DNA from: Tannerellaceae bacterium
GTDB lineage: Bacteria; Bacteroidota; Bacteroidia; Bacteroidales; Tannerellaceae
Assembly: GCA_021201295.1 (NCBI GenBank)
Contig: JAJQFE010000077.1
Coordinates: 1-64,000 of the forward strand
Direction: 5' to 3'
Length of the DNA: 64,000 bases
In this document: positions 33,086 to 43,402 of the stretch, piece after piece
How the letters are laid out: each line of letters begins with the position of its first letter
Numbering within the stretch: position 1 is the first letter of the stretch
Notes under the pieces: model-generated
Told to the model about the DNA's origin: nothing
Database searches by the model: none
What the model saw: only the letters and a program-made list of their open reading frames with translations
Program-made: the position numbers and the translations under genes

Positions 33086-34843
33086 ATGTACAGAACGAAC
33101 ACTTGTGGAGAATTGCAATTAGCAAACATTGAACAGACGGTTACGTTAGCCGGCTGGGTACAGAAAACACGTAAAATGGGAGGCATGACCTTCGTAGATC
33201 TCCGGGACCGGTATGGTATCACCCAGTTGGTATTTAACCAGGATGTGGATGCCGACCTGTGTGAAAAGGCAAATAAACTAGGACGTGAATTTGTCATCCA
33301 GGTAACAGGAACAGTCAAAGAACGTTCCAATAAGAACCCGAATATCCCAACCGGTAAAATTGAAATCATTGTATCTGAAATGACCATACTCAATGCAGCA
33401 GTCACACCGCCTTTTACTATTGAAGATGACACAGACGGAGGGGATGACCTGCGAATGAAATACCGCTATCTGGACCTGCGCCGTACCAACGTACGGGCAA
33501 ACCTGGAGCTACGTCATAAAATGACCATTGAAGTAAGACGGTATCTGGATGAACAGCATTTTATGGAAGTGGAAACCCCTGTACTGATCAGTTCCACTCC
33601 GGAAGGGGCACGCGATTTCATTGTTCCTTCCCGTATGAATCCGGGACAGTTTTATGCCCTGCCCCAGTCCCCGCAAACCTTTAAGCAATTATTGATGGTA
33701 TCCGGTTTTGACCGGTATTTCCAGATTGTAAAATGTTTCCGTGATGAAGACCTGCGTGCAGACCGTCAGCCGGAATTTACACAGATTGACTGCGAAATGA
33801 GTTTCGTAGAGCAGGAAGATATTCTGAATACCTTTGAAGGTTTATCCAAACACCTGTTCAAATCCTTACGCGGCATAGAAATTACTAAACCCTTTGAACG
33901 GATCACCTGGCAGGATGCTATGAAATACTATGGATCGGATAAACCGGACATACGCTTCGGCATGAAATTCGTGGAATTAATAGATATCCTGAAAGGACAC
34001 GGATTCCCGGTATTTGACGGAGCTGCCTATATCGGTGGTATCTGTGCGGAAGGGGCAGCCAGCTACACACGCAAACAATTAGATGCCCTGACAGAATTTG
34101 TAAAACGTCCGCAAATTGGAGCCAAAGGACTGGTATATGCCCGTGTAGAAGCTGATGGAAATGTCAAATCCAGTGTAGATAAATTCTATACACAGGAAAC
34201 GCTGCAGGAAATGAAAGCCGCTTTCAACGCCCAACCGGGAGACCTGATCCTGATCCTGTCCGGAGAAGACGCAATGAAAACCCGCAAACAACTAAATGAA
34301 CTGCGCTTAGAAGTGGGTAGCCAGTTAGGATTGCGTGATAAAAATAAATTCAGTTGCCTGTGGGTAGTTGATTTCCCTTTGTTTGAATGGAGTGAAGAAG
34401 ACCAGCGTTTCTACGCGATGCATCATCCTTTCACCTCTCCGAAGCCGGAAGATATCCATCTGCTGGATACAGACCCGGGAGCTGTCAGAGCCAATGCCTA
34501 CGATATGGTAATCAACGGAGTGGAAGTAGGTGGAGGATCCATCCGTATCTATGACAGTGAACTACAGAATAAAATGTTCCGGTTATTAGGATTCACAGAA
34601 GAACGTGCCCAGGAACAGTTTGGCTTCCTGATGAATGCTTTCAAATATGGCGCACCTCCTCATGGAGGTATTGCCTACGGCCTGGACCGTATGGTTTCCT
34701 TATTTGCAGGTCTTGACACGATCCGCGACTGCATTGCCTTCCCTAAAAACAATTCAGGCCGCGACGTCATGATCGATGCACCCTCCTACGTAGACCCGGA
34801 ACAACTTAATGAATTGCACCTTGTTATTAATACAGAGGAATAA
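33086..34843 (+). CDS. aspS: Aspartate--tRNA ligase
   Basis: Class II aminoacyl-tRNA synthetase, 585 residues, bacterial-length. The anticodon-binding OB fold is at the N-terminus ([27 protein letters not shown]). Motif 2 is seen around [23 protein letters not shown] and motif 3 as [14 protein letters not shown]. The bacterial GAD-type insertion is present. It is followed by a long inverted repeat that may terminate it. Confidence 0.96.
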   Translation: MYRTNTCGELQLANIEQTVTLAGWVQKTRKMGGMTFVDLRDRYGITQLVFNQDVDADLCEKANKLGREFVIQVTGTVKERSNKNPNIPTGKIEIIVSEMTILNAAVTPPFTIEDDTDGGDDLRMKYRYLDLRRTNVRANLELRHKMTIEVRRYLDEQHFMEVETPVLISSTPEGARDFIVPSRMNPGQFYALPQSPQTFKQLLMVSGFDRYFQIVKCFRDEDLRADRQPEFTQIDCEMSFVEQEDILNTFEGLSKHLFKSLRGIEITKPFERITWQDAMKYYGSDKPDIRFGMKFVELIDILKGHGFPVFDGAAYIGGICAEGAASYTRKQLDALTEFVKRPQIGAKGLVYARVEADGNVKSSVDKFYTQETLQEMKAAFNAQPGDLILILSGEDAMKTRKQLNELRLEVGSQLGLRDKNKFSCLWVVDFPLFEWSEEDQRFYAMHHPFTSPKPEDIHLLDTDPGAVRANAYDMVINGVEVGGGSIRIYDSELQNKMFRLLGFTEERAQEQFGFLMNAFKYGAPPHGGIAYGLDRMVSLFAGLDTIRDCIAFPKNNSGRDVMIDAPSYVDPEQLNELHLVINTEE

Positions 34844-34852
34844 TAAGTAGTT

Positions 34853-34925
34853 AAAGGAGTCAGAGGAGTTAAGGAGTACATATCATTCTTAACTACTTTG
34901 ACTCCTTAACTCCTCTGACTCCTTT
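34853..34925. repeat. Intergenic inverted repeat, copy 1 (GGAGT family)
   Basis: A 25-base perfect inverted repeat (34853-34877 with 34901-34925, 23-base loop) is built from GGAGT/ACTCC units and followed by T's. Copies of the family are at 40468-40560 and 49472-49541. It lies between aspS and the NIF3-family gene and probably acts as a terminator. Confidence 0.7.
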
Positions 34926-34932
34926 TTAAAAT

Positions 34933-36027
34933 ATGAAAATAAAGGACATCATAAAAGAGATCGAACGGTTTGCTCCTCTGCCCCTGCAGGAAAGCTTTGA
35001 TCATGCAGGCGTACAGGTTGGAGATGTGAACCAAGCTGCAGCCGCTGCATTAATCTGCTTAGATATAACTGAGGAAGTGATTGACGAAGCCATCGACACG
35101 GAATGCAACCTGATTATCTCTCATCATCCTTTAGCATTCAAACCGTTTCAATCCCTTACAGGAAAAACCTACATCGAACGGTGTATGATTAAAGCCTGTA
35201 AACATGACCTGGTGATCTATTCTGCCCATACCAATCTGGATAATGCACCCGGAGGTGTGAATTTCCGGTTGGCAGAACTGATAGGATTACAGAATATACG
35301 GATCCTGAGTCCCCGGAAAGAGTCCCTGCTCAAACTGGTTACCTTTGTACCCTCCACCCATGCGGAAACAGTCCGCCAGGCATTATTCAGTGCCGGTGCC
35401 GGACATATCGGAAATTACGATGCCTGCAGTTTTAACCTGGAGGGAAAAGGCACCTTCCGGGCACAGGAACAAACCAAACCGTTTGTCGGAGAGACCGGAG
35501 AATTGCATACAGAAGAAGAAGTACGGATAGAAACCATACTCCCGGTTTTCAGAAAGGCCACTGTCACCCGTGCCCTGCTTTCCGTGCATCCCTACGAAGA
35601 ACCGGCTTTTGATTTTTACGCCCTGCAAAATGACTGGAGCATGGCAGGTTCCGGCATAGTAGGAGAACTTCCGGAAAGCGAAGATGAATTAAGCTTCCTG
35701 CACCGGGTAAAAGCAATCCTCCACGCAGAATGTATCCAACACTCCCCTTTTACCGGAAAACCAATCCGCGAAGTAGCCTTGTGCGGCGGTAGCGGAGCTT
35801 TCCTGATCCGCGAAGCCATTGCTTACGGAGCGGATGTATTTATTACAGGAGAAGCGAAATACAATGATTTCTACGATGTAGAAGATCAGATTTTACTGGC
35901 AACAGTAGGACATTACGAATCCGAGATATGTACAAAAGATATCTTTTATAACATAATATCAAAAAAATTCCCTACCTTTGCCATACATTTTTCGAATGTT
36001 AATTCAAACCCGGTAAATTATTTATAA
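34933..36027 (+). CDS. NIF3-family dinuclear metal-binding protein
   Basis: NIF3/YbgI (DUF34) family, 364 residues, a toroidal hexamer in known members. The metal ligands are visible as ISHHPLAFKPFQ, AHTNLDNAPGG and GHYESE. A PII-like CutA insertion (residues about 125-240, LVTFVPSTHAETVRQALFSAGA) marks the long bacterial form. Function remains debated; nucleotide-related hydrolysis has been proposed for the family. It is 2 bases from the next gene, so they are cotranscribed and probably coupled. Confidence 0.9.
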   Translation: MKIKDIIKEIERFAPLPLQESFDHAGVQVGDVNQAAAAALICLDITEEVIDEAIDTECNLIISHHPLAFKPFQSLTGKTYIERCMIKACKHDLVIYSAHTNLDNAPGGVNFRLAELIGLQNIRILSPRKESLLKLVTFVPSTHAETVRQALFSAGAGHIGNYDACSFNLEGKGTFRAQEQTKPFVGETGELHTEEEVRIETILPVFRKATVTRALLSVHPYEEPAFDFYALQNDWSMAGSGIVGELPESEDELSFLHRVKAILHAECIQHSPFTGKPIREVALCGGSGAFLIREAIAYGADVFITGEAKYNDFYDVEDQILLATVGHYESEICTKDIFYNIISKKFPTFAIHFSNVNSNPVNYL

Positions 36028-36029
36028 GA

Positions 36030-36794
36030 ATGGCTACAAAAAAAGTATCCGCTGAAAAAGAATATGCAGTTGAAGAAAAACTTTCCACCCTGTATCAGCT
36101 TCAGACGATAATGTCGGATATAGATAGGATCAAAATACTTCGCGGGGAACTTCCTTTGGAAGTGCAGGACCTGGAAGATGAGATCGCAGGCTTGGAAACA
36201 CGTCTTCATAACTACCAGACAGAAATCAAAGATTTTGAAACTGCCGTGGTAGACCAAAAAAATAAGATCGTGGATTTAACAGCTTTGATTGAAAGATACA
36301 AAGGCCAGTTGGACAACGTTCGCAACAACCGTGAATTTGGCAACCTGTCCAAAGAAATTGAATTTCAGGGACTGGAAATTAAATTCGCAGAAAAAAAGAT
36401 CCGTGAATTTGGTGAAGCTGTGATTGCTAAAAAAGCAGAGATTGAACAGTTGACTGAAACGCTGGAAGGAAGAAAAGCGGATCTGGTCCAGAAAAGAAGT
36501 GAACTGGGAGAAATCGTTTCTGAAACTGAACAGGAAGAAGAAAAATTACGTGAAAAAGCAAAAAAGTTAGAAGGAGTGATCGAACCCCGTTTATTAACTG
36601 CCTTCAAACGAATCCGCAAAGGAGCCAGAAATGGTTTAGCTGTAGTATATATCCAACGGGATGCCTGCGGGGGATGTTTCAATAAGATTCCACCCCAGAA
36701 ACAGATGGATATCAAACTCCGGAAGAAAATCATCGTTTGTGAGTATTGTGGCCGTATTATGATCGACCCGGAACTGGCAGGCGTAGAAGAATAA
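36030..36794 (+). CDS. C4-type zinc ribbon coiled-coil protein
   Basis: 254 residues: a long coiled coil (about 40-185) followed by a zinc ribbon with CGGCFNKIPP and CEYCGRI, the C4-type zf-RING_7 arrangement. It is regularly found behind the NIF3 family in Bacteroidota. Function not established; nucleic-acid binding is assumed from the ribbon. Confidence 0.9.
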   Translation: MATKKVSAEKEYAVEEKLSTLYQLQTIMSDIDRIKILRGELPLEVQDLEDEIAGLETRLHNYQTEIKDFETAVVDQKNKIVDLTALIERYKGQLDNVRNNREFGNLSKEIEFQGLEIKFAEKKIREFGEAVIAKKAEIEQLTETLEGRKADLVQKRSELGEIVSETEQEEEKLREKAKKLEGVIEPRLLTAFKRIRKGARNGLAVVYIQRDACGGCFNKIPPQKQMDIKLRKKIIVCEYCGRIMIDPELAGVEE

Positions 36795-36847
36795 AGATTT
36801 CGTTTTCATCACAAAAAAAATAGTTCAAGGAACAATTTCCAATCCGT

Positions 36848-36874
36848 AAAAATCCCCTTTTATAGGGGATTTTT
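36848..36874 (+). terminator. Terminator of the NIF3/zinc-ribbon operon
   Basis: An 11-base perfect stem (AAAAATCCCCT, loop TTTAT, AGGGGATTTTT) has its T tract within the stem, 53 bases after the stop. It is 5 bases upstream of tilS, so the two units are transcribed separately or read through. Confidence 0.75.
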
Positions 36875-36879
36875 CATAT

Positions 36880-38202
36880 ATGGTAACGACAGTTCAGGCA
36901 TATATAGAAAAACACGGGCTTTTAACGGATAATAAACCCGTAATTGTGGGATTCAGCGGAGGAGCAGACTCCGTTGCCTTGTTGCATATATTGGTACGCC
37001 TGGGGTATGCGTGCATAGCAGCCCACTGTAATTTTCACCTGCGGGGAGAAGAATCAGACCGGGACCAGCGCTTTGCCGGAGAAATGGCAGAAAGTCTCCG
37101 GATTCCTTTTTTTACAACCGATTTCCGGACTACAGACTATGCCAGCCAACATCATCTGTCCACAGAAATGGCAGCCCGGAAACTCCGTTACCAATGGTTT
37201 GAAACTCTCCGGGCCCAACACCAGGCACAGGCGATTGCCGTAGCTCATCACCTGGATGACAACGCAGAAACCCTGCTGCTGAATCTAGTACGGGGAACAG
37301 GCATTAAAGGACTGAGAGGTATGCTACCCAGACAGGGCCATATCATTCGCCCCCTCCTGGGTCTTACACGGGACCAGATCCTGCAATGGATCAGCCGGGA
37401 AAACCTCTCCTATGTAACAGACCAGACCAATCTGTCGGATGCCTACCGGAGAAACTTCATCCGGTTACAGATCATTCCGATACTCGAACAGTTAAACCCT
37501 TCGGTAAAACAGAGTATAAACCGGACGGCCGGACACCTGGCAGATACCGAATTAATATATAACAGTGTCATCGCACAGGCACGGGAACAGGTATGGGAAC
37601 AGGAAGGGAAACTATCCATTCCTCTACTGAAAACCTTCCCTGCACCAGCCACGATATTATATGAACTCCTGAAACCCTATGGGTTTAACCATATCATCAG
37701 CCAGCAGGTGTATGAAGCATTAGACAGGGAATCCGGGAAAGAATTTTATTCCCCGGCATACCAATTGACCAAAGACCGGGAGCATCTCCTCCTTTCCCGG
37801 AAAGAAAAAAAAGAGGCACAGATCTATTTACTGGAAGAAAACAGCAGATGGGAAACACCTATTGAACTTTCTTACAGTAAAACTGTTATAACTACAACAT
37901 TCAGGATAGAAAAAGACCGGCACATCGCCTGCTTCGACTATAATAAATTATCATTCCCTCTTATTTTACGCACCTGGCAACCCGGAGACTGGTTCATTCC
38001 TTTTGGCATGACAGGACGTAAGAAACTGAGTGATTATTTTTCCGACCATAAATTCAGCCGTCCGGATAAGGAAAAGACCTGGATCTTATGCAGTGGAAAA
38101 GACATCATTTGGATAGTAGGCGAAAGAACGGACAACCGATTCCGGATAACTGACACAACTGATTGTGTATTAACTGTAAAAATTTCTGACGAAAAACGGT
38201 AA
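36880..38202 (+). CDS. tilS: tRNA(Ile)-lysidine synthase
   Basis: Modifies C34 of tRNA-Ile(CAU) to lysidine with ATP and lysine. 440 residues. The PP-loop is VGFSGGADSVALLH (residues 22-35); the substrate-binding HCNFHLRGEESDRD and the HHLDDNAETLLLNL segments are typical; a TilS_C domain follows (LRTWQPGDWFIPFGMTGRKKLSDYF). Confidence 0.95.
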   Translation: MVTTVQAYIEKHGLLTDNKPVIVGFSGGADSVALLHILVRLGYACIAAHCNFHLRGEESDRDQRFAGEMAESLRIPFFTTDFRTTDYASQHHLSTEMAARKLRYQWFETLRAQHQAQAIAVAHHLDDNAETLLLNLVRGTGIKGLRGMLPRQGHIIRPLLGLTRDQILQWISRENLSYVTDQTNLSDAYRRNFIRLQIIPILEQLNPSVKQSINRTAGHLADTELIYNSVIAQAREQVWEQEGKLSIPLLKTFPAPATILYELLKPYGFNHIISQQVYEALDRESGKEFYSPAYQLTKDREHLLLSRKEKKEAQIYLLEENSRWETPIELSYSKTVITTTFRIEKDRHIACFDYNKLSFPLILRTWQPGDWFIPFGMTGRKKLSDYFSDHKFSRPDKEKTWILCSGKDIIWIVGERTDNRFRITDTTDCVLTVKISDEKR

Positions 38203-38219
38203 AATATATAAAAAGTTAT

Positions 38220-38227
38220 TACATTTG
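38220..38227 (+). promoter_or_regulatory. -7 box of rho
   Basis: TACATTTG matches the consensus, leaving a leader of about 170 bases before rho. No clear -33 box is seen. The long leader could hold control elements; none is recognised. Confidence 0.4.
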
Positions 38228-38404
38228 CAGAGAATTACTTCGCAGATATGTTAGGGAGGGTTCTACTGAACTGAACTAAAAACAATCTGGTTTTTCCAAG
38301 AATGAATTTTTTATTATCAATTAATTAAGATACACTGACTGTATTTGACATGTATGTAGTACCTTATCATACATGCATTCTATTTACATTATTTACTTCA
38401 CAAT

Positions 38405-40462
38405 ATGCGGAAATATAACATTCTAGAACTAAACGAGAAGTTTCTTCCCGAATTACAGACAATCGCGGAAGAGCTGGGTATTAAAAAAGTGCGTTCTTTT
38501 AAAAAAGAAAAACTTGTTTACAGGATACTAGATGAACAAGCTATTTCCTATGCCGGCATACAAGCCGAAAAGGAAAAAGAGAAAGAGGCTAAAAAAGCAG
38601 AGAAAAAAACCAGAACAAAAAAAACGACGAAAGCCACAGCCTCCAAACCAGCTAAATCCGAACCAAAACAAGACGAGGCTCCGGCCGAAAAAGCTTCCGA
38701 ACCTGTGACAACAGAGAAAAAAACAGTCACAGTAGCAGAAAAGAAGCCTGAAAAGAAAGAACAACCGGAACGCAAAAAAGGAACTCGTATCGAGAAAGAA
38801 AAAGTGGCTACCGCCACCATGCCAACCAATCCAGCTGAACAGGTAGTAGTGTCCAAAACCCCACAGACTCCGGCGCCCAAAGTGGTCACTCCACCCGTAG
38901 AAAAACCTTTGGAAAAAGAAAAGCCCCTGCTTCCTCCTGTCATTGCAGAAGAAGTGGAACCGGAAAAATCGGAGGCTATCCCGCCCGTGGAACCCGAAGT
39001 GCAGAAACCTCAGGAAGTGGCAGAAGAGCCTGCAAAACCGGAAACACGACCGACAGCTCCAGAGGCCGCACCGCCAGTTACCCCGGAAGAGCCCAAAAGA
39101 GTAGTGTTCAAACACCCGGATGCCAAATCCGTCTTAGACCAGCTCTTTCCTCTTTCCCCTACTCCTTCCAAAGCTGAAAAAAACCAGCCACGGAACGAAC
39201 AGTTCGCGGCACAACCAGCCAACAATCGTCAGAACAACAACAATAATAACCGCCAGGGCAACCAGAATGACAATCGCAACAACAATCAGAATAACAATGC
39301 CGATAACGCTCCGCAGGAAAAACCCTTCAAGTTTGACGGCATTCTGAATGGGACCGGTGTGTTGGAAATGATGCCGGACGGCTATGGTTTCCTACGTTCT
39401 TCTGACTACAATTACCTGACTTCTCCGGATGATATCTATGTATCCCAATCCCAGATCAAACTGTTCGGTTTAAAAACGGGAGATGTGGTAGAAGGAGCGA
39501 TCCGTCCGCCGAAAGAAGGAGAAAAATATTTCCCGCTAGTGAAAGTGGATAAAATCAATGGCCGCACACCGGATGAAGTCCGTGACCGCGTACCGTTTGA
39601 TCACCTCACCCCGCTTTTCCCGGATGAGAAATTTATGCTTACCGCACGCCATGCCCCTAAAGTGAATGATCACATTGCCGTAAGGGTAGTAGACCTGTTC
39701 TCTCCTATCGGAAAAGGACAACGCGGACTGATCGTAGCACAACCAAAAACCGGTAAAACCATGTTGCTGAAAGATATTGCCAACGCCATTGCAGCCAATC
39801 ATCCGGAAGTCTACATGATCATCCTGTTAATTGATGAACGTCCGGAAGAGGTGACTGATATGGCACGTAGCGTAGATGCAGAAGTAATTGCATCCACCTT
39901 CGACGAACCGGCAGAACGTCACGTAAAAATTGCGGAAATTGTGCTGAACAAAGCCAAACGAATGGTAGAATGCGGTCATGATGTAGTGATCCTGTTAGAC
40001 TCCATTACCCGTCTGGCACGTGCCTACAACACCGTACAACCAGCTTCCGGAAAAGTACTTTCCGGTGGTGTGGATGCAAACGCACTGCAAAAACCCAAAC
40101 GGTTCTTCGGAGCGGCAAGAAATATAGAAAACGGAGGTAGCCTGACTATTCTGGCCACTGCCCTGACAGAAACAGGTTCCAAGATGGATGACGTGATCTT
40201 TGAAGAATTCAAGGGTACCGGTAACATGGAGTTACAATTAGACCGTAAACTGTCTAATAAGCGTATCTATCCGGCAGTGGATATTATCTCATCCAGTACC
40301 CGCCGTGATGATCTGTTACAGGACGATTCCACAGTTAACAGAATGTGGATCCTGCGGAAATACCTGTCAGACATGAACTCTATCGAAGCCATGGAATTTG
40401 TAAAGAAACGCATGGAACAGACCCACGACAATATGAAATTTCTGGCATCCATGAATGAATAA
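38405..40462 (+). CDS. rho: Transcription termination factor Rho, long form with disordered insert
   Basis: Hexameric RNA helicase that ends transcription. 685 residues, against about 420 for the E. coli form. Rho_N spans 1-50. A disordered insert of about 255 residues (50-305) is first Lys/Glu/Pro-rich and then Asn-rich ([15 protein letters not shown], near 278-300). The RNA-binding domain starts near 309 ([17 protein letters not shown]). The RecA-like motor has Walker [14 protein letters not shown] and Walker [17 protein letters not shown]. In B. thetaiotaomicron the Rho insert is reported to drive phase separation that matters for gut fitness; here that is inferred from the similar composition. 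Confidence 0.96.
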   Translation: MRKYNILELNEKFLPELQTIAEELGIKKVRSFKKEKLVYRILDEQAISYAGIQAEKEKEKEAKKAEKKTRTKKTTKATASKPAKSEPKQDEAPAEKASEPVTTEKKTVTVAEKKPEKKEQPERKKGTRIEKEKVATATMPTNPAEQVVVSKTPQTPAPKVVTPPVEKPLEKEKPLLPPVIAEEVEPEKSEAIPPVEPEVQKPQEVAEEPAKPETRPTAPEAAPPVTPEEPKRVVFKHPDAKSVLDQLFPLSPTPSKAEKNQPRNEQFAAQPANNRQNNNNNNRQGNQNDNRNNNQNNNADNAPQEKPFKFDGILNGTGVLEMMPDGYGFLRSSDYNYLTSPDDIYVSQSQIKLFGLKTGDVVEGAIRPPKEGEKYFPLVKVDKINGRTPDEVRDRVPFDHLTPLFPDEKFMLTARHAPKVNDHIAVRVVDLFSPIGKGQRGLIVAQPKTGKTMLLKDIANAIAANHPEVYMIILLIDERPEEVTDMARSVDAEVIASTFDEPAERHVKIAEIVLNKAKRMVECGHDVVILLDSITRLARAYNTVQPASGKVLSGGVDANALQKPKRFFGAARNIENGGSLTILATALTETGSKMDDVIFEEFKGTGNMELQLDRKLSNKRIYPAVDIISSSTRRDDLLQDDSTVNRMWILRKYLSDMNSIEAMEFVKKRMEQTHDNMKFLASMNE

Positions 40463-40467
40463 TTTTT

Positions 40468-40560
40468 TAGGAGTTAAAAGAGTCAAGTAGCATACATCTT
40501 ATTTCTTTAACTCCTTAACTACTAAGGAGCGAAGCGACTGGTAACTCCTTTAACTCCTAA
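40468..40560. repeat. Intergenic inverted repeat, copy 2 (GGAGT family)
   Basis: GGAGTTAAAAGAGTCAAGTAG and, on the other side, TTTAACTCCTTAACTACT, then GTAACTCCTTTAACTCC. Between them is a stretch AAGGAGCGAAGCGACTGG not present in the other copies. It lies just behind rho. Confidence 0.6.
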
Positions 40561-40598
40561 AAACAGGAGGGACAAAAACCTTTTTGTCCCTCCTGTTT
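40561..40598. terminator. Bidirectional terminator between rho and aqpZ
   Basis: An 18-base perfect stem (AAACAGGAGGGACAAAAA, CC, TTTTTGTCCCTCCTGTTT) followed by T's on both strands, between two convergent genes. Confidence 0.85.
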
Positions 40599-40600
40599 TT

Positions 40601-41296
40601 TTAATCTTCTTCAATCACTACTTTTTCGACCACCATCTCTTTTACACCTAATATTTTCCATACCCCTGCAGCTAACGCACCGCCCAGTAGAGGAGCGACA
40701 ATGAACAGCCACAACTGGGATAATGCAATCCCTCCTTCAAACAAAGCAGGACCGATACTACGGGCCGGATTTACGGAGGTCCCGGTGATCGGGATACAAA
40801 CAATATGTACCAGTACAAGCGTCAGTCCGATCACTAACCCCGTAAAACTGGCATTATACCCGGTAGCTGACGTAGCCCCCAATACCACAAAGACAAAAAC
40901 AAACGTAAACACCATTTCCGCCACAAAAGCCACCCAGCCACATCCTTCCACATAGCCGTTGGCTCCCGTACCACTCACATCCAGTCCCCTGGTAATAATA
41001 TACAGGACCAGAGATCCTAAAATTCCCCCTATGACCTGTGCCAGCATATACTTAACCGCCACACCTCCCGAGATCTTTCCGGATAACCATACCCCCAGCG
41101 TAATAGCCGGATTAATATGACAACCGGATATGCTGCCAATCGTATAAGCCATAGCCACCACAGACAACCCAAAAGCAAATCCAATCGTTAATACAGCCGC
41201 TACCGAAGTTGCTCCACCATTCATGACTGCACAGCCGCAGCCCATAAGTACCAATACCATAGTACCGATACATTCTGCCAAATACTTTTTATACAT
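40601..41296 (-). CDS. aqpZ: Aquaporin (MIP family), AqpZ-like
   Basis: Inner-membrane water channel, 231 residues with six membrane segments and the two NPA loops, GCHINPAITLG and SVNPARSIGPAL. The loop-E region with Arg after the second NPA (NPAR) suits a water-selective channel; glycerol transport cannot be excluded. It is monocistronic and has a strong promoter. Confidence 0.93.
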   Translation of the reverse strand: MYKKYLAECIGTMVLVLMGCGCAVMNGGATSVAAVLTIGFAFGLSVVAMAYTIGSISGCHINPAITLGVWLSGKISGGVAVKYMLAQVIGGILGSLVLYIITRGLDVSGTGANGYVEGCGWVAFVAEMVFTFVFVFVVLGATSATGYNASFTGLVIGLTLVLVHIVCIPITGTSVNPARSIGPALFEGGIALSQLWLFIVAPLLGGALAAGVWKILGVKEMVVEKVVIEED

Positions 41297-41333
41297 CGAT
41301 GTTCTGTTTAATTAATATTACAACTAATATTAG

Positions 41334-41365
41334 CAAATATAGGTTCTTTATGGATAAAACACAAA
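41334..41365 (-). promoter_or_regulatory. Promoter of aqpZ
   Basis: On the minus strand TTTG (41365-41362) and TATATTTG (41341-41334) are 20 bases apart, an excellent consensus match, about 38 bases before the start. Confidence 0.7.
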
Positions 41366-41523
41366 CTTTCAAAAATAGTTTTATAAACTATTAACAAATC
41401 ACGAAAGTGCCTCTGTTACCGTTCCCCATCCCGCTTTTAAAAAAGCACCCAAAAGAACATTTTGTAAAGAGGGAGAAAAAGTGTTATTTTGTTCTTTTAT
41501 TTAACAGACAAGTAAACAGAAAT

Positions 41524-43190
41524 ATGAAATCAGACATCGAAATCGCCAGAGAAACCTCCCTTGTTAAAGTGAAAGAGATTGCAGAAAACATAGGTATCGC
41601 CAGACAGGAAGTACAAAATTACGGAAGATATATTGCCAAGATCCCGCTTCATCTGATCGATGAAGAACAGGTACAAAAAAGTAACCTGATCTTAGTCACC
41701 GCCATTACCCCGACCAAAGCCGGGATCGGAAAGACCACCGTCTCCATCGGTCTGGCCTTAGGATTAAACAAAATCGGTAAAAAGCAATCGTAGCGTTGCG
41801 GGAACCCTCTTTAGGTCCCTGTTTTGGGATGAAAGGCGGAGCTGCCGGAGGAGGCTATTCCCAGGTGTTACCCATGGAAAATATCAACCTCCATTTCACC
41901 GGAGACTTTCATGCCGTGACTTCCGCCCATAATATGATCACCGCACTGCTGGACAATTATATTTACCAGACCCGCCACAGTTGCGAGGGATTGAAAGAAA
42001 TTAAATGGAAACGGGTATTAAACATAAATGACAGAAGCCTGCGCAACATCGTCTCCGGATTGGGCGGTTCTGCCAACGGAGTACCTACGGAAACCGGATT
42101 TGATATTACTCCTGCCTCAGAAATCATGGCCATCCTGTGTCTATCCAAAGACCTGGAAGATCTGAAATGCCGCATCGGGAATATCCTGTTAGGCTACACC
42201 AACGAAGATAAACCCTTCACAGTAAATGACCTCAGAGTAGCCGGAGCGATCACTGTCCTTCTGAAAGATGCGTTACTCCCGAACCTGGTGCAGACCACAG
42301 AAAATACAGCCGCTTTTGTACACGGAGGCCTGTTCGCCAATATTGCCCACGGATGCAATTCTATCCTGGCTACCCAAATGGCACTTTCCCACGGCGACTA
42401 TGTGATCACCGAAGCTGGTTTCGGAGCCGACCTGGGAGCCGAAAAATTCTTTAACATCAAATGCCGTAAGGCCGGATTAGCTCCTAAACTGACCGTGATC
42501 GTAGCCACCGCACAAAGCCTGAAATTACATGGAGGCGTGCCGGAATCCCAGATCAAAGAACCCCATATAGAAGGACTACAGAACGGTCTGGCCAATCTGG
42601 ATAAACATATCGAAAATATGCAAAGCTTCGGACAGCAGGTCATTGTCACTTTTAACCGCTATGCCACCGATACCGATGAAGAAATGGCATTAGTGGCAGC
42701 ACACTGCAAAAGTAAAAAGGTAGGGTTTGCCATCAACAACGTATTTGCAGCAGGCGGTACAGGCGGAGAAGAACTGACCCAACTGGTAGCAGACACCATC
42801 AAAAAGAATCCTTCCGGTCCACTGGCCTTCACCTATGAAGACACAGACAGTGTACGGGAAAAGATCCGGAAAGTTTCAGAAAAGATCTATGGAGCCTCTT
42901 CCGTAGTCTATACAACACTGGCAGAAAAGAAACTGAAACAGATCCTGGAATTAGGCATTTCCCACTATCTGATCTGTATCGCGAAAACCCAATATTCATT
43001 TTCTTCCAACCCCAAAGCCTATGGAGTCGCCAAAGATTTCGAACTGAAAGTCCGGGATATCATTATCAACAACGGAGCAGAAATGATTGTAGTGGTTATG
43101 GGTGAGATCATGCGTATGCCGGGATTACCCAAATCTCCCCAGGCACAAAAGATCGATATTATTAACGGCCGGATCGAAGGATTAAGCTGA
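41524..43190 (+). pseudogene. fhs: Formate--tetrahydrofolate ligase, frameshifted in A5
   Basis: ATP-dependent formation of 10-formyl-THF from formate. Repaired length is 555 residues, exactly the usual size. The P-loop is [44 protein letters not shown] and [11 protein letters not shown] are family signatures. One base is missing in the A5 run 41779-41783: with a sixth A, NKIGKK runs into [12 protein letters not shown]. As written the protein stops after about 90 residues. The ATG at 41524 was chosen because [16 protein letters not shown] is the normal N-terminus. Given its key metabolic role, sequencing error is the likelier cause. Confidence 0.9.
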
Positions 43191-43334
43191 TCGATATAGT
43201 CGCTCAAAAAACAGAAGTTGTAATACCCCGCAAGGGATAAATGATGGCAATTGACTAAAAAGCTTTTAGTGAAGGAACACCCGGAGAAGCCTTTTCTGGC
43301 AGCTCTCCCATAGGTCATATTATATAAGAAAATA

Positions 43335-43366
43335 ATATACTTATTATGCTGGCATAATAAGTATAT
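43335..43366. repeat. 32-base palindrome between fhs and hisB
   Basis: Fifteen-base perfect arms (ATATACTTATTATGC and GCATAATAAGTATAT) are separated by TG. It is AT-rich and lies between two convergent genes. It could be a bidirectional terminator or a protein-binding site. Confidence 0.55.
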
Positions 43367-43402
43367 GAACAAATCTTACTTCCTTCTTACCGGAGCAGAG
43401 GA

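Noticed and set aside
38528-39115. Long open frames on the minus strand within rho
   Set aside because: They mirror the Lys/Glu/Pro-rich codons of the Rho insert and give low-complexity Phe/Cys/Ser-rich protein; shadows.
43335-43366. Transposon end or attachment site
   Set aside because: The palindrome is a single one between two ordinary genes, with no transposase, integrase or flanking direct repeat.
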